From positions 1,554,206-1,618,205 of the forward strand of contig PSQN01000007.1 of the NCBI GenBank assembly GCA_002989075.1: a stretch of 64,000 nt of DNA, given 5' to 3'. Source of the stretch: Arthonia radiata (lineage: Eukaryota > Ascomycota > Arthoniomycetes > Arthoniales > Arthoniaceae). Both the position numbers and the translations under genes were made by a program. This document shows positions 11,890-26,484 of the stretch, piece by piece (the stretch's first letter is position 1; every line of letters begins with the position of its first letter). The notes under the pieces are model-generated. The model was given only the letters and a program-made list of their open reading frames with translations. It had not been told where the DNA came from and did not search any database.

Positions 11890-13699
11890 CTTACTAAACT
11901 AGAATAGTATTTATTAGATAAGTTTACTACTAGACTACTATAGCTAGATAAGTCTACTAAACTAGATAGTATAACTATATAAAGAACTGTAAATACGATA
12001 TAGAGTAATAGTAATAAGAATAATAAAGTAAAACTAATATAGATTATCTTTCTATAACTAGAACTTTTATTATAGAATACTAATAATAAGTAAATTACTT
12101 AGAGAGCTCTACTAGCTATATAGAATTTAACTGTTAATAAGCTTAATAAGAAGCTTTTATAGTAAATAACAATGCTAGAGACAATAATAAAGTTCTATAA
12201 TAAGCTTTTTATTAATAATAGCGTTAAGTACTACTTACTTAAATTTCTAAATAGTTAGTTATTTCTAAGTATACTGCTATACAATCTATATCTTAAAATA
12301 GAAGCTCTAGTAATTCTTCTTTACAACCTTAATTCTACTACTAGCCTTTATAATAGTACTAAAATAAAACTTATCTTAATTAAGTAATACCTTCTTAAAG
12401 CTATAATTCTATTAAATTTCTATACTAATAAGATATAGCTACTTTTTAGAATTCTAATATCTTTACTTTCTAAAAGTTACTATGTAGTAAGCTTTATTTA
12501 GAAGTAATTTCTAATTAAGCTTATCTTTACTATAACAATTAATAAGGCCTAAAGATAATTACTATAGTAAGTTAGTATAATTCTAGATCCTTCTATTTTC
12601 TCTTATAGCTAGCTCTATATAGCCTTTTTAAGAATAACTAGCTTTAGTAGTATCAAGGTTGTATTGCTATATAACTAATATAGTAATTAGAGTAGAATTT
12701 AAAATATTATCTATAGTAAGGTCTTTTAAATTAATATAATTTAGTACTTAGTATAGAATCTAGAAGACGCTATTTTCTATAATAAAGGTTAAATATAGTC
12801 TTCCTTATTTAAAAAGAGCTAAAGAATCTAAAACTTATATTTAGTATACTTTAAAGCTTTAATTTTAGTAGTTTTTAACTTAGTAAAATATATACTTTTT
12901 AGCTTTAAAGTAATACTTTAAAAGAATAGTAATATATAGGCTATAGACGTTATATAGTAATACCCATTAGCTCTCTATATAGCGTAGCTTAATATAGAAG
13001 GCCTTATAGTAGTAAATTAATTATAAAAGAGGATAGTAATATACTAGCTATATACTACCGTTGTTACTAAGATATAGCTGTAGTATCTATTCTATATATA
13101 TAGATAAAACAATTGTAGTATTGCGTCTTTACTAGCTTTAGTAATAATATATATTATATTAGAAATTTCCTTTATTTAAGAGAAGCTTTAATAAGCCTAA
13201 CCTTATAGTTATATAATATATAATATAGAAATTTTTACTATCTTATATTTAGGGTTTTATTATAAAATCAGCTTAAATTAACTATTTACTATATTTAAAA
13301 GCTATTAATACGCCTACTATATTAAAAAGACTATTCTTTGCTATAGATTATCTTTTAGTTTATCTTCTATTAACGCTATCTTCTAGTTACTTAGATAAAG
13401 GTAAAGACTTAGTAAGTAGTTCTAACTAACTTAAATAGTAGTTCTAGCTTTTCAAATAGTTATTCTATAGCTTTAGAAATCTATTATTTCTGTATATAGT
13501 TAATAAGTTTATCTTAATATTACCTATAATATTATTCTAAAGCTTTCAATTCTCTATTAACTATATATATATATATATATATATAATATATCTTAGTAGT
13601 ATTAATACTTACTAAAGACTATTATATTATATTTAATAATAATACTAATTTATTAAACTATTTAAGTATTTTTTAGTAAGATATAACTAATAAATACTA
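11890..13699. other. Unidentified AT-rich DNA
   Basis: Nearly saturated RIP sequence. I can recognise no terminal repeat or coding motif. It could be the 5' end of gypsy-3 or a separate dead element. Confidence 0.45.
13562..13585. repeat. (TA)12 microsatellite
   Basis: Uninterrupted TA dinucleotide run of 24 nt inside RIP-mutated DNA. Confidence 0.9.
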
Positions 13700-16600
13700 A
13701 GTAAGGTAGTTAGTAGAAGATATAAAATATTTTAATTTTATAGAATACACCCTATTATAGTAAAAAGTATTATTAATCTTATTTAAGTATAAAGCTTTAA
13801 TAGTTAGTATTTAATAAACTAAGATAGTACTCTAAGTATTATTACTAAAGTAACTAGCTAAAGATAATAATCTAAATATATAATTTTACTAAGAACTTTA
13901 ATAGTATCTAAATAATAAGTCTATTATTAAACTAATTAAGTATTAACTAGAAGATTTTATAGTATTTTAAACCGTCTTTCATACTAAAAATAATAAAAAG
14001 CTAGTCAAGCTATAATAGCTTTAAGTTAAGAAAACTAAGTAAGAAAATTAATATAGAGATTATTACTACAATATTAGCTCTAAAGAAATTAAATAATTAT
14101 ATAAAACTAAAGACAATAGTCTAACCTTAAAGTAGATTAGTAGAAAGAAGAAGTTAGAGAAAGTATTTAATTCTTCTATCTTTACTAGTAGAGCTATTTA
14201 AAAACTTAAGTTATAAATATATTATACAAAAAATAAAATATATATTAATGTTAACTAATATTTAATAAATAAAGCTAAAGTAGCTTATATTTTATTTAAG
14301 CTAAATAGTACTATAGCTTAATATATAAAACTCTATTTAAATTAAGTAGATAATATAATATCTAAAGATATCTATTAAACTCTTAAAAATTAATATAGAG
14401 ATTTATTCTAGAAAAAGACTAATAAAAAGAACTACTATAACTTATATTAAAAATAAAAAGAGCTTTTTAAGTTTCTTATTTAGTTTTTTAAGTATATAAT
14501 TAAGATAAATATAGATAAGTTTATCTAGCTATATAACTTAAGAAATAAAATTGATATGTCTCTAAAGAAAGTAACGTTACTAGTAAAGTCTTAGATAGTT
14601 ACTATTTATATTAAGAAACTTTAATTTACTAACTAAAATAATTAATAGATTAATAAAGTAAAGTTCTAAATAAATACTATTAAGAAGAGTAATACTTAAC
14701 TATACTATTTCTTATAAATATAAATAACTATAGCTTTAATAGCTATTAGTAGCTTAGCTATAGTAGAGCTCTCTATAACTCTAGTAGTATATTAATTAAT
14801 TTTAAGTATAAATATAAATTCTTTCTAATAAGCTCTAAAGGCGTTATCTACTATAAGTATTAGAAGAAGAGACACTATTAAAAGAATTACTCTTTAAATA
14901 AGACTTCTATATTTAAATAAAGAAATATATAGTTTTTTATAAAGTTTAATTAAAAAGACTAAAATTTAGTAATAATGGTAATTTAAAAGACTATAATAAC
15001 CTTTCTTTCTCTTCTCTTTAATTAGTTAGTATTAAGAATAATCTTAAGATATAGAGTAACCTATTTATTTAAATATAGCTTTTAATAGCTAGTAACTAAA
15101 CCTAAATTTTACTTAAATTTTTAGCAATAGTAGATATAGGTTACTAAATTACTACTAATATAGATTATTATATTACTAAAAAGATATATTAATAGTTTAA
15201 AGTTAGCTTAGTAAAACTAACTAAGTCTATAATTACTAAAGAATCTAAAGGCTAACTAGAATAGATTATTAGAAAAAAACTCTTTACTCTAATTTAAATA
15301 TAAAACTACTAGAATTTAAGAATACTATTCTATATTATAAAACTAGATAAATAATAGTTACTACTAGAAAAGTACTAGTTAGAAAATTACTTAGTCTGTA
15401 TAGACTATAAAAAAGATACGCTAAAGTTTATAAAAAACTATAAGTATAAATAAGAGCCGGCTTAAAATTAGTTAATAGTATCTAAATTACTATTTAATTT
15501 ACTATTAACTTAAATTAATACTAAACTATTATATAATAGTAATAGAATACCTAATAACTCTTTTATATTAGAAAAATTCTTAATCTCTAAATTTAAGATA
15601 TTTAAGTGTTCTTTATCTATTAAGGAGCCCTAATTAAAGGTCTATACCTTACTAATTACTATAAGTACAATTAACTAAAGATAAGAAGTATTAGTAGCTA
15701 CTAGAAGTACTTAGAAGACGTTATTTAAAAAGAAAACGTATAAAAAATAGAAGTAAGCTTTAATATAAGTTTATAAAGCTACTAAATCTAATAATTTTAT
15801 AAATATTAACTTTATTAGTATAGCGCTCTTTTAGTATTTAGCTAAGTATAAGGATATAAAAGTATTCTCTATATTTATAAAAGATATTATATAAAGATAA
15901 AGAGTAGAAAATAATAAACTCTAGAACTAAACTATTTAAAGAGTTTTAAAAGTTCTTAAATATATTTAATAAGAATAGAGTAAATAAGTTATCCTTATAT
16001 TAACTCTAAAATTTAAAGATTAAGTTAAAATTTAATATACAAATATTATATTATATGTCTCTAAAAAGAATATTAACTAAAAAAGTAAGCCTAATTAAAG
16101 ACTATATAAAGATAAACCTTACTAAATAGTATATCTCTTCTAGTAACTTTTACTATAGTTTTATAATTCTATTTATTTAGAAACTAGAAAATAGACTTTA
16201 TCTATATATTAACTATAAAGAGTTAAATATAGTAATTTAGAGAGACTTATACCTATTACTATTAATTAAGGAAATACTAGTAAAAGTTACTAAGACTTAA
16301 TAGTTTTTAAAGCTTAATATTTAATAAGCCTTTTACTAGCTTTAAAAAGTATTAAAAGAAGATTTAAATCTTATAATATTTATAATTTACTTTAAAAACT
16401 ATAAGTATAATATAGTTCCTTTTAAATTATATAATATATCCTTAGCTTTCTAATATTTTATAAATAATTTCTTTTTAAATATACTTAATAAGTATATATT
16501 AATATATCTAAATGATATACTAATCTTTAGTAAAACTAAGAAGAAATATAAGAAATAGATTTTAGAGGTCTTAGCGTAATTATAGTCTATTAGCCTATAT

Positions 16601-18600
16601 ATAAATATTAAGAAGTATAAGTTTTATAAGTAAGAAGTTAAGTACCTAGGGCTTATTATTATATTAACTAGAACTAAAATAGATCTTAAAAAGATTTAAA
16701 CTATTAAAGACTAGGAATAACTATAGTAAAGAGATATTACTACTATACAAAGGTTTCTAGAATTCTATAACTACTATAGAAGGTTTATTTATAACTTTAG
16801 TAAAATAGCTTAACTACTAAATAACTTAATAAAGAAAAATAGTAGGCTATAGAATACTTATTATAATAAACCATTTAAATAACTAAAAGAGAAAGTTAGT
16901 AAAAAGCCGGTTATAATATACTTTTAGCTAAATAAATAATTATTTATTGAATATAACTCTTCTAATTCTATTATAGCTAGTATATTATTATAGCTTAATA
17001 AGGAGGGCCTATTAAGACCTATAGTATATTGGTTATCTAGTTTTAACTCTATAGAAGTAAACTACATTATCTATAATAAGAAGCTACTAGCAATTATTAA
17101 ATTCTTTAAGATATTTTAACTAGAACTATAATTAGTACTAACTAACAAGCTAATATAGATCCTTACAGACTACTAAGTACTAAAGTACTTTATATCTATA
17201 AAGTAACTAACCTAATAGTAAGCTTAGTAGATAGAATTTCTATTAGTATTTAACTTTAAGATTATATACTAATAAGAAGCTATAAATAGAAAAGTAGATA
17301 CTTTAATATAAAGAGCTCTAGATTTAAGAGCAAAAGAAGACTCTAATATATTTTAAACCTTACTTACTACCTTAAAATTAAGGTTTAAGCTTAACTTATA
17401 GCTTTTTAGTAGTTATATATTTTATGTTTAGTAGCAACTTTAAAAACCTTTATTCTTTATAACTATAACATATTTAAGTATTCTAATAAGTATATTTAAT
17501 AGAGTAATTGTTGCTCTATTATATAATATTAGTAAAATTTTTATAAAACTTTTAATAAGTTGCTCTAGTTAGATAAGCTACTCTTACTACTCTATTATAG
17601 TAAAGATACTAGAGCGTACTTAGTTAGTCTAATATAAGAAAGTAGAGTAAAAATAGCCTTATATAATTTATTTAAATTTATTAAAAGCAATTTTAAGAGT
17701 AATTAATGAGACTAATTAAATAGTATATAAGTTTTTTAAGATACTAGTTAAAGAGCTACTAAATATTATAGAAAATAGATACTAAATATTAGCTACTTAT
17801 TAAAAGTCTTTTATATATACTTTAAATTAAAGTACTATTATTAATTAAATATATATTAATTTCTCTAAGCTTTTAGTTAATAGTAGTATAGCGTCTACTA
17901 CTATACTTATATACTAAGTATATAAAAAACTAAAGTATTCAAAAGAACTAAATAATAGCTAGTTATACTTTAAAAAGTTATATAGTAAAGTAAGCTAAAA
18001 TATTTCTACTATATTTATATTAGTCAAACTTTAAAGTAAGAGTACTATTATTTATTTATTTTCTTTAATAGCTACTTTAACTTTAGTAAGCTAGTAATAT
18101 ACTATAAGAAACCGCTTCTTTTAGTCTTAATTATTATCTATTATATATTATACTTATAGTTATAGTCATTTTAAAAATATTTATATAAGAGTAATATAAT
18201 AGGTTAGTATATATATTTAGCGTCTAATTCTACTTTATTAGCGCTTAATATTAATATCTTAATATGCTATCTAGCTTAGAGCTATATAAGAGTTACTAGA
18301 TACTTATACTCTAGCTTTATAAGTAGATAAAAGAGTTATATAAGGTTCTTTTTTAGCTTAAAAAAGAGAAATTACTTCTTATTATATATAATAATTTCTA
18401 ATACTATAAAGATATTCTATAGGCTTATTTAAATAAAAAGAATAAGCTTACTTTAATAACTACTAAAAAAGCTATTTATAGTAATATTCTAAAAGAAAGA
18501 TTAAAGTAGTTAATACTTAGTTTTATTATTTAACTTTTATTTAAAGATATAAAGTAGGGTTTTTTTTAAAGAAAATTAGTATATTAAAGATATTTAGCTC
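13700..18600 (+). mobile_element. Ty3/gypsy retrotransposon body, gypsy-3 (fossil)
   Basis: Plus-strand remnants in gypsy order: gag-like region before 15 kb, aspartic protease region near 15.12 kb, reverse transcriptase near 16.1-16.7 kb (fingers/palm with the active-site region near 16.5 kb and the thumb 'KYLG' region near 16.63 kb), RNase H near 16.9-17.3 kb, then an integrase-like region. Both CpA and TpG are nearly absent, so this is the most eroded and probably oldest of the recognisable elements. It is broken many times. LTRs were not found and the ends given are approximate. Confidence 0.7.
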
Positions 18601-18928
18601 TTTTAAGTATTTAATATAATCTTAAATATTTACTTTAAAGTACTTATTATTTATAGTAAATATATACTATTTACTCTATAAATATTTATTATTAATAAAT
18701 TATTGTCTTATAAAACTAATTACTATAACTTAAAGCTAATAATTATTAATAAAAGCTTAGTTAATAGAGTATATAAAGTAATAAAGAGATTTTATAAAAA
18801 TTAGCTTAATTTAGATTTATAGAATTCTTAAAATACTAAGATCTTTTAAAAGTAACTATAACTTATTTATAGAGACTAACTTACTATTAAGTAACTCTAG
18901 TTAGCTTAAGAAGAGTCGGTTAATAATA

Positions 18929-19438
18929 TATTAAAAAAGATACAGGAAAGAAGAAGGATACTACTACAAAGAGTAGAAAGACGAAACTAGCTTAAGACTA
19001 GTACAATACTTAAGCTTAATACAGGTACAATACTTAGTAGCAAGGAGAAGCTGTTGTTATATTGTCTGTCTTGTTGACTAGAATTCTCTAGAGAAATTCT
19101 AGCTTATATATCTAAGTCTAGCGGCCTATACAGAACTTACTAGATATCTGTTCTTTTAATAGAGGCCAAATAACCTGTAACTTACCGTATAAGACAGTAA
19201 TTCTATCTATCTAAAACTATTAGTCTCTAAGTCTATTCTGTATTGTCTTAGACTACGGGCCAGCTGTTTAGAACGGGTCGTATAATACTTCTTTTTGTCC
19301 TAGATTCGGGCTACTAGGCCCGATCCTTTAAGTAAAAGGCTTGTTCTATTCTAGACCGAGACAGCTAGTAGAACCTGTCTAATACTCCGGGTTCCTAGGG
19401 GTTCCGGCTAACCAGCTAGTTGGTTAATTTCCAATATA
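18929..19438 (-). repeat. Solo copia LTR
   Basis: 510 bp, full-length match to the copia-1 LTR in the same orientation, with no copia interior on either side. It is probably the product of LTR-LTR recombination. It is less mutated than the DNA around it, so it arrived later. Confidence 0.82.
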
Positions 19439-20854
19439 ATATAGATTCTTATAATTAATAAGAGTAGATTATTCTCTATATTTTCTCTTTTTATTTTTAA
19501 ATATTAGCTTTTTTCTTATTTAAAAGTAATTTGGTAGTATAAATATAAGTAAAGAGCTATTATTACTATAATATTATCTTAATTTTTAAAAGTAACAGTA
19601 AACATTACTTTAAAATAACGCTAAGTTCTATTATACTAAGTATCTTATATTAAATAGCTTTAATATATATATACTAGTAATATTTTACTATAAAATAGAG
19701 ATATAGAGCTTTAATACTAATAAGATTTAAAGTTATATTATATATATAATAACTATATATCTTTTAAAGCTAATTTAAAAGATATATAATAACGCTTTTA
19801 CTTTAAAAGTATTAAGTATTTCTAAGTAAGCTTTAGTAAATAATATTAAGATACTTAACTTTACTAAAGCTCTTATACTTAAGTAAGTTAATTAATAATT
19901 TTATAAAAAAGAAGTTTAAAGAATTAAAAAAAAGAAATAGTTAAATAAAATAGCTTTAAAACGCAGTAAACTAATTAAATAGGTAAAGTAGCAGTATACT
20001 AAAAAGTAAGTAGATATAGTAGATAATTAGTAGTATTACTATTATTAATAGATAATTTAGATAATAAGCAATTATAAGGTTCTTAAGTATATAATTAAGT
20101 ATAATAATATTAGACTTCTTAGACGCTTAATATATATTTTATTAGCTTATTTTAAAGACTCTAGCTAATATAAATATATTTTTAAAATACTTAGTTTATA
20201 TAGGCTTTTATATATCTTTATAGTATTAAGTAAATTATTAAGAGTAATTCTATTTGATATACTTATTAATTAAATAAAAAAGAATGATAGCTAGTATAAG
20301 ATTAATCTCTTTTTTAAGTATCTAAACGGTTAGCTAAAGAAATAGTTAAAAGTAAGGTAAATATTAATGTTTAATCTTAAATATTTATTTAATATTTACA
20401 CTCTTATAAGTAAATTTTAAAATAAGATTTATAAGCTTATTAAGAAGATATTTAGTAAGTAGCTATTAAATAAGTATACTAGTTCTTTTATAGTAAAGAA
20501 TATTTACTTACTCACTAATAAAATTACTAAGTTAATTACCTTCTATATAGATTATAAGTTAAAGTTATTTTTAATTAATATATTTATTATAGAGCTTAAA
20601 AGAATTTTCTAACGAAATAAACAAATTAAGAAGCTTAATATAAAGATCTATTATAAAAAAAGAGAACTATAGAGTATTTTATTATTATATAAAAAGACTT
20701 TGAATTGGTTTACTAATACTAAGAGCTATAGCTTAGAAAAAAAGAATATTATTATATTATAAAAAGAAGAATAAATATTTATAAAGATAAGTATAGAGCT
20801 TATTAACTTAATAACGTAGCTATATATAAAAAATAATGGATATATTAATAAAGC

Positions 20855-20940
20855 CTTATAGAGGTCTTATAGAGGATTTATAAGGAATTTATAGAAATTT
20901 ATAGAAGATTTATAGAAAATTTATAAAAAATTTATAAAGT
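20855..20940. repeat. 11-nt minisatellite, internal
   Basis: About seven 11-nt units such as CTTATAGAGGA, TTTATAAGGAA, TTTATAGAAAT. These are RIP-eroded versions of the units found at both edges of the island, in the same orientation. Confidence 0.7.
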
Positions 20941-21057
20941 ATATACAATAATAAAGCTTAATACTATATTTTTCTATATAATTAAAAAGAAGAGCGTTAT
21001 TTTAATAATTAATAGAGATATTAAAATAGTTAAAGATAATATCTCTAGTAGTATTAC

Positions 21058-21245
21058 TACAAAATTAAAAGTTAATAGAAAGTTAACTAAAAAGAGAGCA
21101 GTAGTAGTAATAGTAGTAAAATATAATAAAAGTTAATAAAAAGTTAACTAAAAAGAGAGTAATAGTAGTAACAGTAGGAAATATAATAGAAGCTAAAAAA
21201 AGTTTACCAAAAAGAGAGTAGTAATAGTAACGATAGTAGTAGTAC
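21058..21245. repeat. 60-nt tandem repeat, three copies
   Basis: Three units of about 60 nt, each with an A-rich part (AAAGTTAATAAAAAGTTAAC-like), then AAAAAGAGAG and an AGT-rich stretch. Confidence 0.7.
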
Positions 21246-21350
21246 TCTAACTTAGCTTTAAGTTGCTAGTATTTAATATTATCTTTTAGTAGTAGTAGTA
21301 ATACCTCTTTAATTATCTTTATTATTTATTAATAGTCTATACAATAGCTT

Positions 21351-21402
21351 TATATAAGGGATTTATAAGGGATTTATAAAAAATTTATAGAAAATTTATA
21401 GT
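21351..21402. repeat. 11-nt minisatellite, internal
   Basis: Four to five units of the TATAAGGGATT / TTTATAGAAAA type in the same orientation as the island edges. Confidence 0.65.
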
Positions 21403-22904
21403 ACTTTTATAAAAGTAAAACTAAAGATATTCTTTATTAAATTACTTAAAGCTAATAAAGTATTAGTAGTAGAAATTTAATAGTATTAGTAAGCTATTAC
21501 TAACTAAGTTTAAGATTAATAACTAAAGTATAGAAGCGTAAGTAGATAAAAAAGGCCTTACAAGAGCTATAAAGATTGAAGTAGATAGAAAAGATCTTAT
21601 AAGAGCTATAAAGATAGAAAGTAGCGGTAGTAATAGTAGTAGTAGTAGCAATAGTAGTAGTTATAGTAGTAATAGTAGTAGTAGTAAACTTAACTAGTTG
21701 TATCTCTACTAGCGCTAGCTTATTATTATTCTTAATCTTATAAATTAGCGCTACTATCTTTTCTTTCTTAATTTAACGTTGCTTTTCTATCTTATAGGCT
21801 AATATAGTCTTTAAATACTTATATACTTACTATTCTAATATATTATTAATATTAGATTTTTTATCTTCTTTATATCTATTAAGAGTACTCTTACGATTAG
21901 TATTATTAACTTTATATAATAAGCTATAGTTACGTAGTATAATTATTATAGCTTATAAGTAAAAGAAGCTTTATAAAAGCTATAAAAATAGAAGATAGTA
22001 GCAATAATAGCGGTAGCGATAGTAGACCTCTACTCTATATAGTATTATTCTCCTTATAATTAATAATAGTAAGCTATATGTTTATATATCTCTAGTCTAT
22101 TATACGCTTAGTATATATAAAAGTAAAGCTAAGAGAGAGACTTTATAAGAAGAGAAGGCTATTCTCTATATTTATAGTATATAAATAGTTATATACTATA
22201 TTCTAAATGTTTTTATATAGAAAATTATATACTATATTTAAAGGATTCTTACTATAGTCAGTAGCTAAGAAAGAGTAAGCGTATAGTATAATATAATATA
22301 AATAGTTAAGAATATAGTTATACTTAATATTAAGGTTAGTAGTTAAAGAGGTATAAGTATATAAGATAATATAGTATAGATAGTTAAGAGTATAGTTATA
22401 CTTAATACCGCTGCTATAGATTTAGTAAACTATATATAGTAGAGATAGTAGTACTTTAGCTTAGCTTTAAGCTTTAGTATTCTTATACTACTACCGCTAC
22501 CCTTATTCTTCTATAATACTATAGTAATTAAGATAGTTCTTTAGTATCTTTTTACTATCGCTACTATTGTTAGATACCTTAGTATCCTTATTCTTTCTTT
22601 TTTACTTACTTAGCTTCTTTAATAAGTTTAAGCTCTTAACTAGGCTCTTAGGTATCTTATTATTATTGTTAAAGATAAAGAAGATTATAGTATCTTCTTT
22701 TATATCTCTTTTTAAGCTTAATTAATACTAACTTTAAGTTATTATTGATAATAGTCTATATATTCTTTTAAAAGAGTTATAGCTATTTAGAGTTCTACTA
22801 TTTATTAGTATACTTAGTACTATTAAATTTAATAGTAAATAAAAAGAAGAAGAAGAGAAAGAAGAAGTAAAAGGCGTAAAATAGATATTTCTCTATAGAT
22901 ATTA

Positions 22905-23256
22905 GACTACTAGTAATATTTTATAAATTTTCTAATTATTATAGGTTTTAAAGATACTATAAATAATATTCTAATAATTTCTTAATTACTATAGACTTAA
23001 GATACTACTAGTTATATTTTAGTAATTTTCTAATTACTATAGACTTAAGATGCTACTAGTTATATTTTAGTAATTTTTAATTACTATAAGTCTTAAAGAC
23101 GCTATAGATAATATTCTAGTGATTCTTTAATTATTATAAGTCTTAAAGACGCTATAAATAATATTCTAGTAATTTTCTAATTACTATAAGTTTTAAAAAC
23201 GCTATAAATAATATTCTAGTAATTTTCTAATTACTATAAGTTTTAAAAACACTATT
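22905..23256. repeat. 49/50-nt minisatellite, about seven copies
   Basis: Consecutive units share the frame AAAGACGCTATAAATAATAT, then TCTAGTAATTTTCTAATTAC, then TATAAGTTTT. Units are 48-50 nt and differ mainly at C/T and A/G positions, as expected if the array was RIP-mutated after it formed. Confidence 0.8.
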
Positions 23257-23330
23257 TAATCTTCTTAAGCTAAAAGTTTAGAGTCTAATAATAAGTCTAT
23301 AGAACTTAAACTTTATAACTTCTTTATAGC

Positions 23331-23375
23331 TCTTTTATAGAAAATTTATAAAAACTTTATAAGAGATTTATAAAG
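23331..23375. repeat. 11-nt minisatellite, internal
   Basis: Four units of the TTTATAGAAAA / TTTATAAGAGA type, same orientation as the edge arrays. Confidence 0.6.
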
Positions 23376-25029
23376 TATAATTAATATAACAACTATATAG
23401 AGCTTCTTATTTAAATTGTTTCTTTTAATTTTAAAAAACATTACTCTATATCTTTTTAACTTTTACTCTTCTTTCTTTTCTTTTTCTTATTAATATCGTT
23501 ACTAAGCTCTTATATATTTAATTCTCTATTAATAAATACTATTCTACTACTAGGCTCTTACTATTTAGTATATATTTATCTCTATTTTATAGAGCTTTAA
23601 TAATAATAATCTTTTTTTACTTAACTTTTAAGCTTCTACTATAATATTTATAGTATACTAAGTTTATTACTTTAATAGAGTCTTAGTTGCTTTATACTCT
23701 TCTTTTATTAAATAAAATCTAATTAAAATATTTATTTTTCTTTTTAAAGCTAAATATAAACGTTTAGAAGAAAGAAAAAAGATTAAGTACTAAGAATAGA
23801 AGTATAAAGATAGTAAATAATAATAATAATAGTAGTATATTTATTCTAAATAAACTTTAATTATTATAGCTATATAGTTACTTACTATTACTAAACTTAA
23901 GCTAAATAGCTAATTTAGCTAATTTACTGTTTATATCTCTTATATAGCTATTTACTAGGGTCTTTATTATAAGTAAACTATCTCTACTAATAGAACTCTC
24001 TTTCTATATTATAGAGTAGTTAGTGCTTATTATTAATATATATATATAGTATATTAAGTAGGTTAGTTATAGTAGAACAAACCTAGCGGTTCTATTTATT
24101 TATATAAGAAAGAACTAGTTTATTAACTATAAAAAGTATAATTATAATTCTTATTATACCGTTTTATACTAATTTTAGCGTAGTATTAATTTTATATACT
24201 TTATACACTACTACATCTTCTTTAATGTATAGACGTTAATTATTTAAGCTAAACTATATAAGTATACTATAATATAGAGACTAGCATTTAATAGTTAGAA
24301 TAAGTATAAGAAGAGGTATAACGAGACTAAATAAGCGGAGATTTAGATTAATACTAATTACTAGTAGTAAGATTTATCTTTAATTAATAATTAGCTATCT
24401 ACTAATAAGCTAATTAACGCTATCTTTAAAGCTAAGCTAAAGGCTTTAATATTACTAACTAAAAGGCACTAATATATACTTAAGTAGTAGCTACTACTAA
24501 TAAGTATAGTTACACTATATCTTAAATTCTTCTTTTTTAACTACTTTAGTGTTATATTTTTATATTATTATAATAATATATAATTTTCTTTCTTTCTATT
24601 TATTTAGCTTAATAAATAGCTTGTTGCTTTATATAGTATTAAGCGTAAGTACTAGCTTTATTATAGACTAGAAAACTAAAATAAGCTAATATTATAGTAA
24701 GTAAAGGTATTTATAATTAATTAAGCTATAGATAGCTAAAGATATTGCTATTGTAAAGCCTCTAATAAGCGTTAAATATACTAATTTAGTTTATATAAAG
24801 GATATATAGATAAATAAAGTTTAGATATACTATAGATATAGTTAGCTTAAATATATAAATATAATATAATTTAAACTACTCTTATACTTTATTTTTATCA
24901 ATATTTATTATAATAAAGATAATAGAAAGAGTAAAAAGAAGTCTATATAAATAATATAGCAAAATATAAAAAAATAATATAAATATACTAATTAGACTTA
25001 AATACTATTAAAATTATAACTATAAATCT

Positions 25030-25096
25030 TTTATAAATTCTCTATAAAATATCTATATATCTTCTATAAGTATTCTATAAATACTCTATAAAATAT
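25030..25096. repeat. 11-nt minisatellite, internal, inverted
   Basis: Six units such as TATAAATTCTC, TATAAAATATC, TATAAGTATTC: the reverse-complement orientation of the edge arrays. Confidence 0.6.
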
Positions 25097-26014
25097 TAAC
25101 TTATATTTTAAATATATATAAAAAGCTAAATTATAGTTAAAATAAAGAGTTTTTAATAATAATAAGAATATTTAGATATCTATTTAAGTCTCTATTTACC
25201 GATATATACTTTAAACTTTCTACTAACTGCTACTATCTCTACTACTATTATTAGTAATACTAGTAATATTGACTTACGCTTTAAACTTTTTACTAATCGC
25301 TACTATCTTTCTTTATTTCTTCTCTATTATTAATAGCTTTTATATCTTACTAGAGTACTAAGGTAAATAACAAGTAAAAAGAGTAGTTAATAAAGAGCTA
25401 TATAGTTATATAGAATATAAAGTATCGAGTCTCTAGTACTTTTAAATTTATACTATTAATTCTACTAAAAATACTTAATCTTTTACTATAAGGCTTAAAG
25501 ATAATTTTACTCTATAGTACTATACTTAACTATTGCTATACTATAGACAATCTCTATACTCTTATAGATCTATAATAATATTTAGTAAAATTTTACTAAG
25601 TATAGCTCTTATTTAAGATATAGTCTACTATTTTAGTAACTTACTATTCTTTACTCTACTTTACCGCTTTAATAGCGTTATTAGTAATACTTAACTAAGT
25701 ACTATATTAAATAGATTAGTAATTAAGTAAGATATAGATATTTTTAGTAAAAGTAGTACTAAAGAGGTAAGTATAATAGATAGTTTAAACTAAGTTAATT
25801 ACTATAGTTAAGATATAAAACTTAGTTACTAATATATAAGATTTATCTATAAACTAGATTATAAGTCTTATTTATTTATATTAACTTACTACTACTAGAG
25901 AGTTTACTATTACTACTTTACTTTCTTTAATATAACTATATAAGTATACTAAAAAGCCTTAAAAAGGGTATTACTATAGCTTTTCTAATACTTTTAGATA
26001 ATCTATATATAAGA

Positions 26015-26019
26015 CTTAA
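26015..26019. repeat. Target duplication of gypsy-1, left
   Basis: CTTAA directly before the LTR start; repeated at 36571-36575 directly after the other LTR. Confidence 0.75.
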
Positions 26020-26484
26020 TGTTACGAGTCCGCCTTACCTAAACCCAAATAGGAAACATACAAGGCTAGACTAAGCCTTAAACCCGGATATATTAATTAA
26101 AGGAAGACGTTAAAGACGTATCTAGTCTATACGTTTACTATATCTAGAAGACGTTAAAAACGTTTAGAACGGGTATAGAGCTGTACGTCTACTACGTCCT
26201 CTAGTAGGATATATTAATATACCTTAGACTATATAGCTAGACTAATAATTAATCTTAGAATAAACTTTAGTCTATTAACTTAACATTTAAATATAAGTTT
26301 CTTAACTATATTTAGATAACATACTTTACCTTCTATCTACTTTAGTTAAGTTCCTCTTACCTTCTATAATCTGTCTTATCTCTCCTATCTTTTAGTCTCT
26401 AGTATATAAGATACCTACTACTAAGGTCGATAAGTATATAAGATAAGTAAGCCTTAGTTCGGTTCTCTTAGCGACCGGCGTTAT
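26020..26484 (+). repeat. gypsy-1 5' LTR
   Basis: 465 bp, starts TGTTACGAGTCCGCC and ends GCGTTATA. It matches 36105-36570, and its 3' part also matches the gypsy-2 LTR. Confidence 0.87.

Larger units (their letters stand above)
19439..26014. other. Unidentified AT-rich DNA with minisatellites
   Basis: 6.6 kb of nearly saturated RIP sequence. No retroelement domain or terminal repeat is recognisable. It holds several tandem repeats (11-, 49/50- and 60-nt units), AGT-rich microsatellite stretches near 21.05-21.27 and 21.62-21.69 kb, and a duplicated segment of roughly 50 bp near 22.27-22.43 kb. Confidence 0.5.

Noticed and set aside
20855-25096. CRISPR-like array, given regular short repeats
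   Set aside because: Units are contiguous tandem repeats without unique spacers, in a eukaryotic genome.
19439-26014. A DNA transposon or Helitron in the unidentified AT-rich block
   Set aside because: I looked for terminal inverted repeats and transposase-like motifs and could not support any; the sequence is too eroded.
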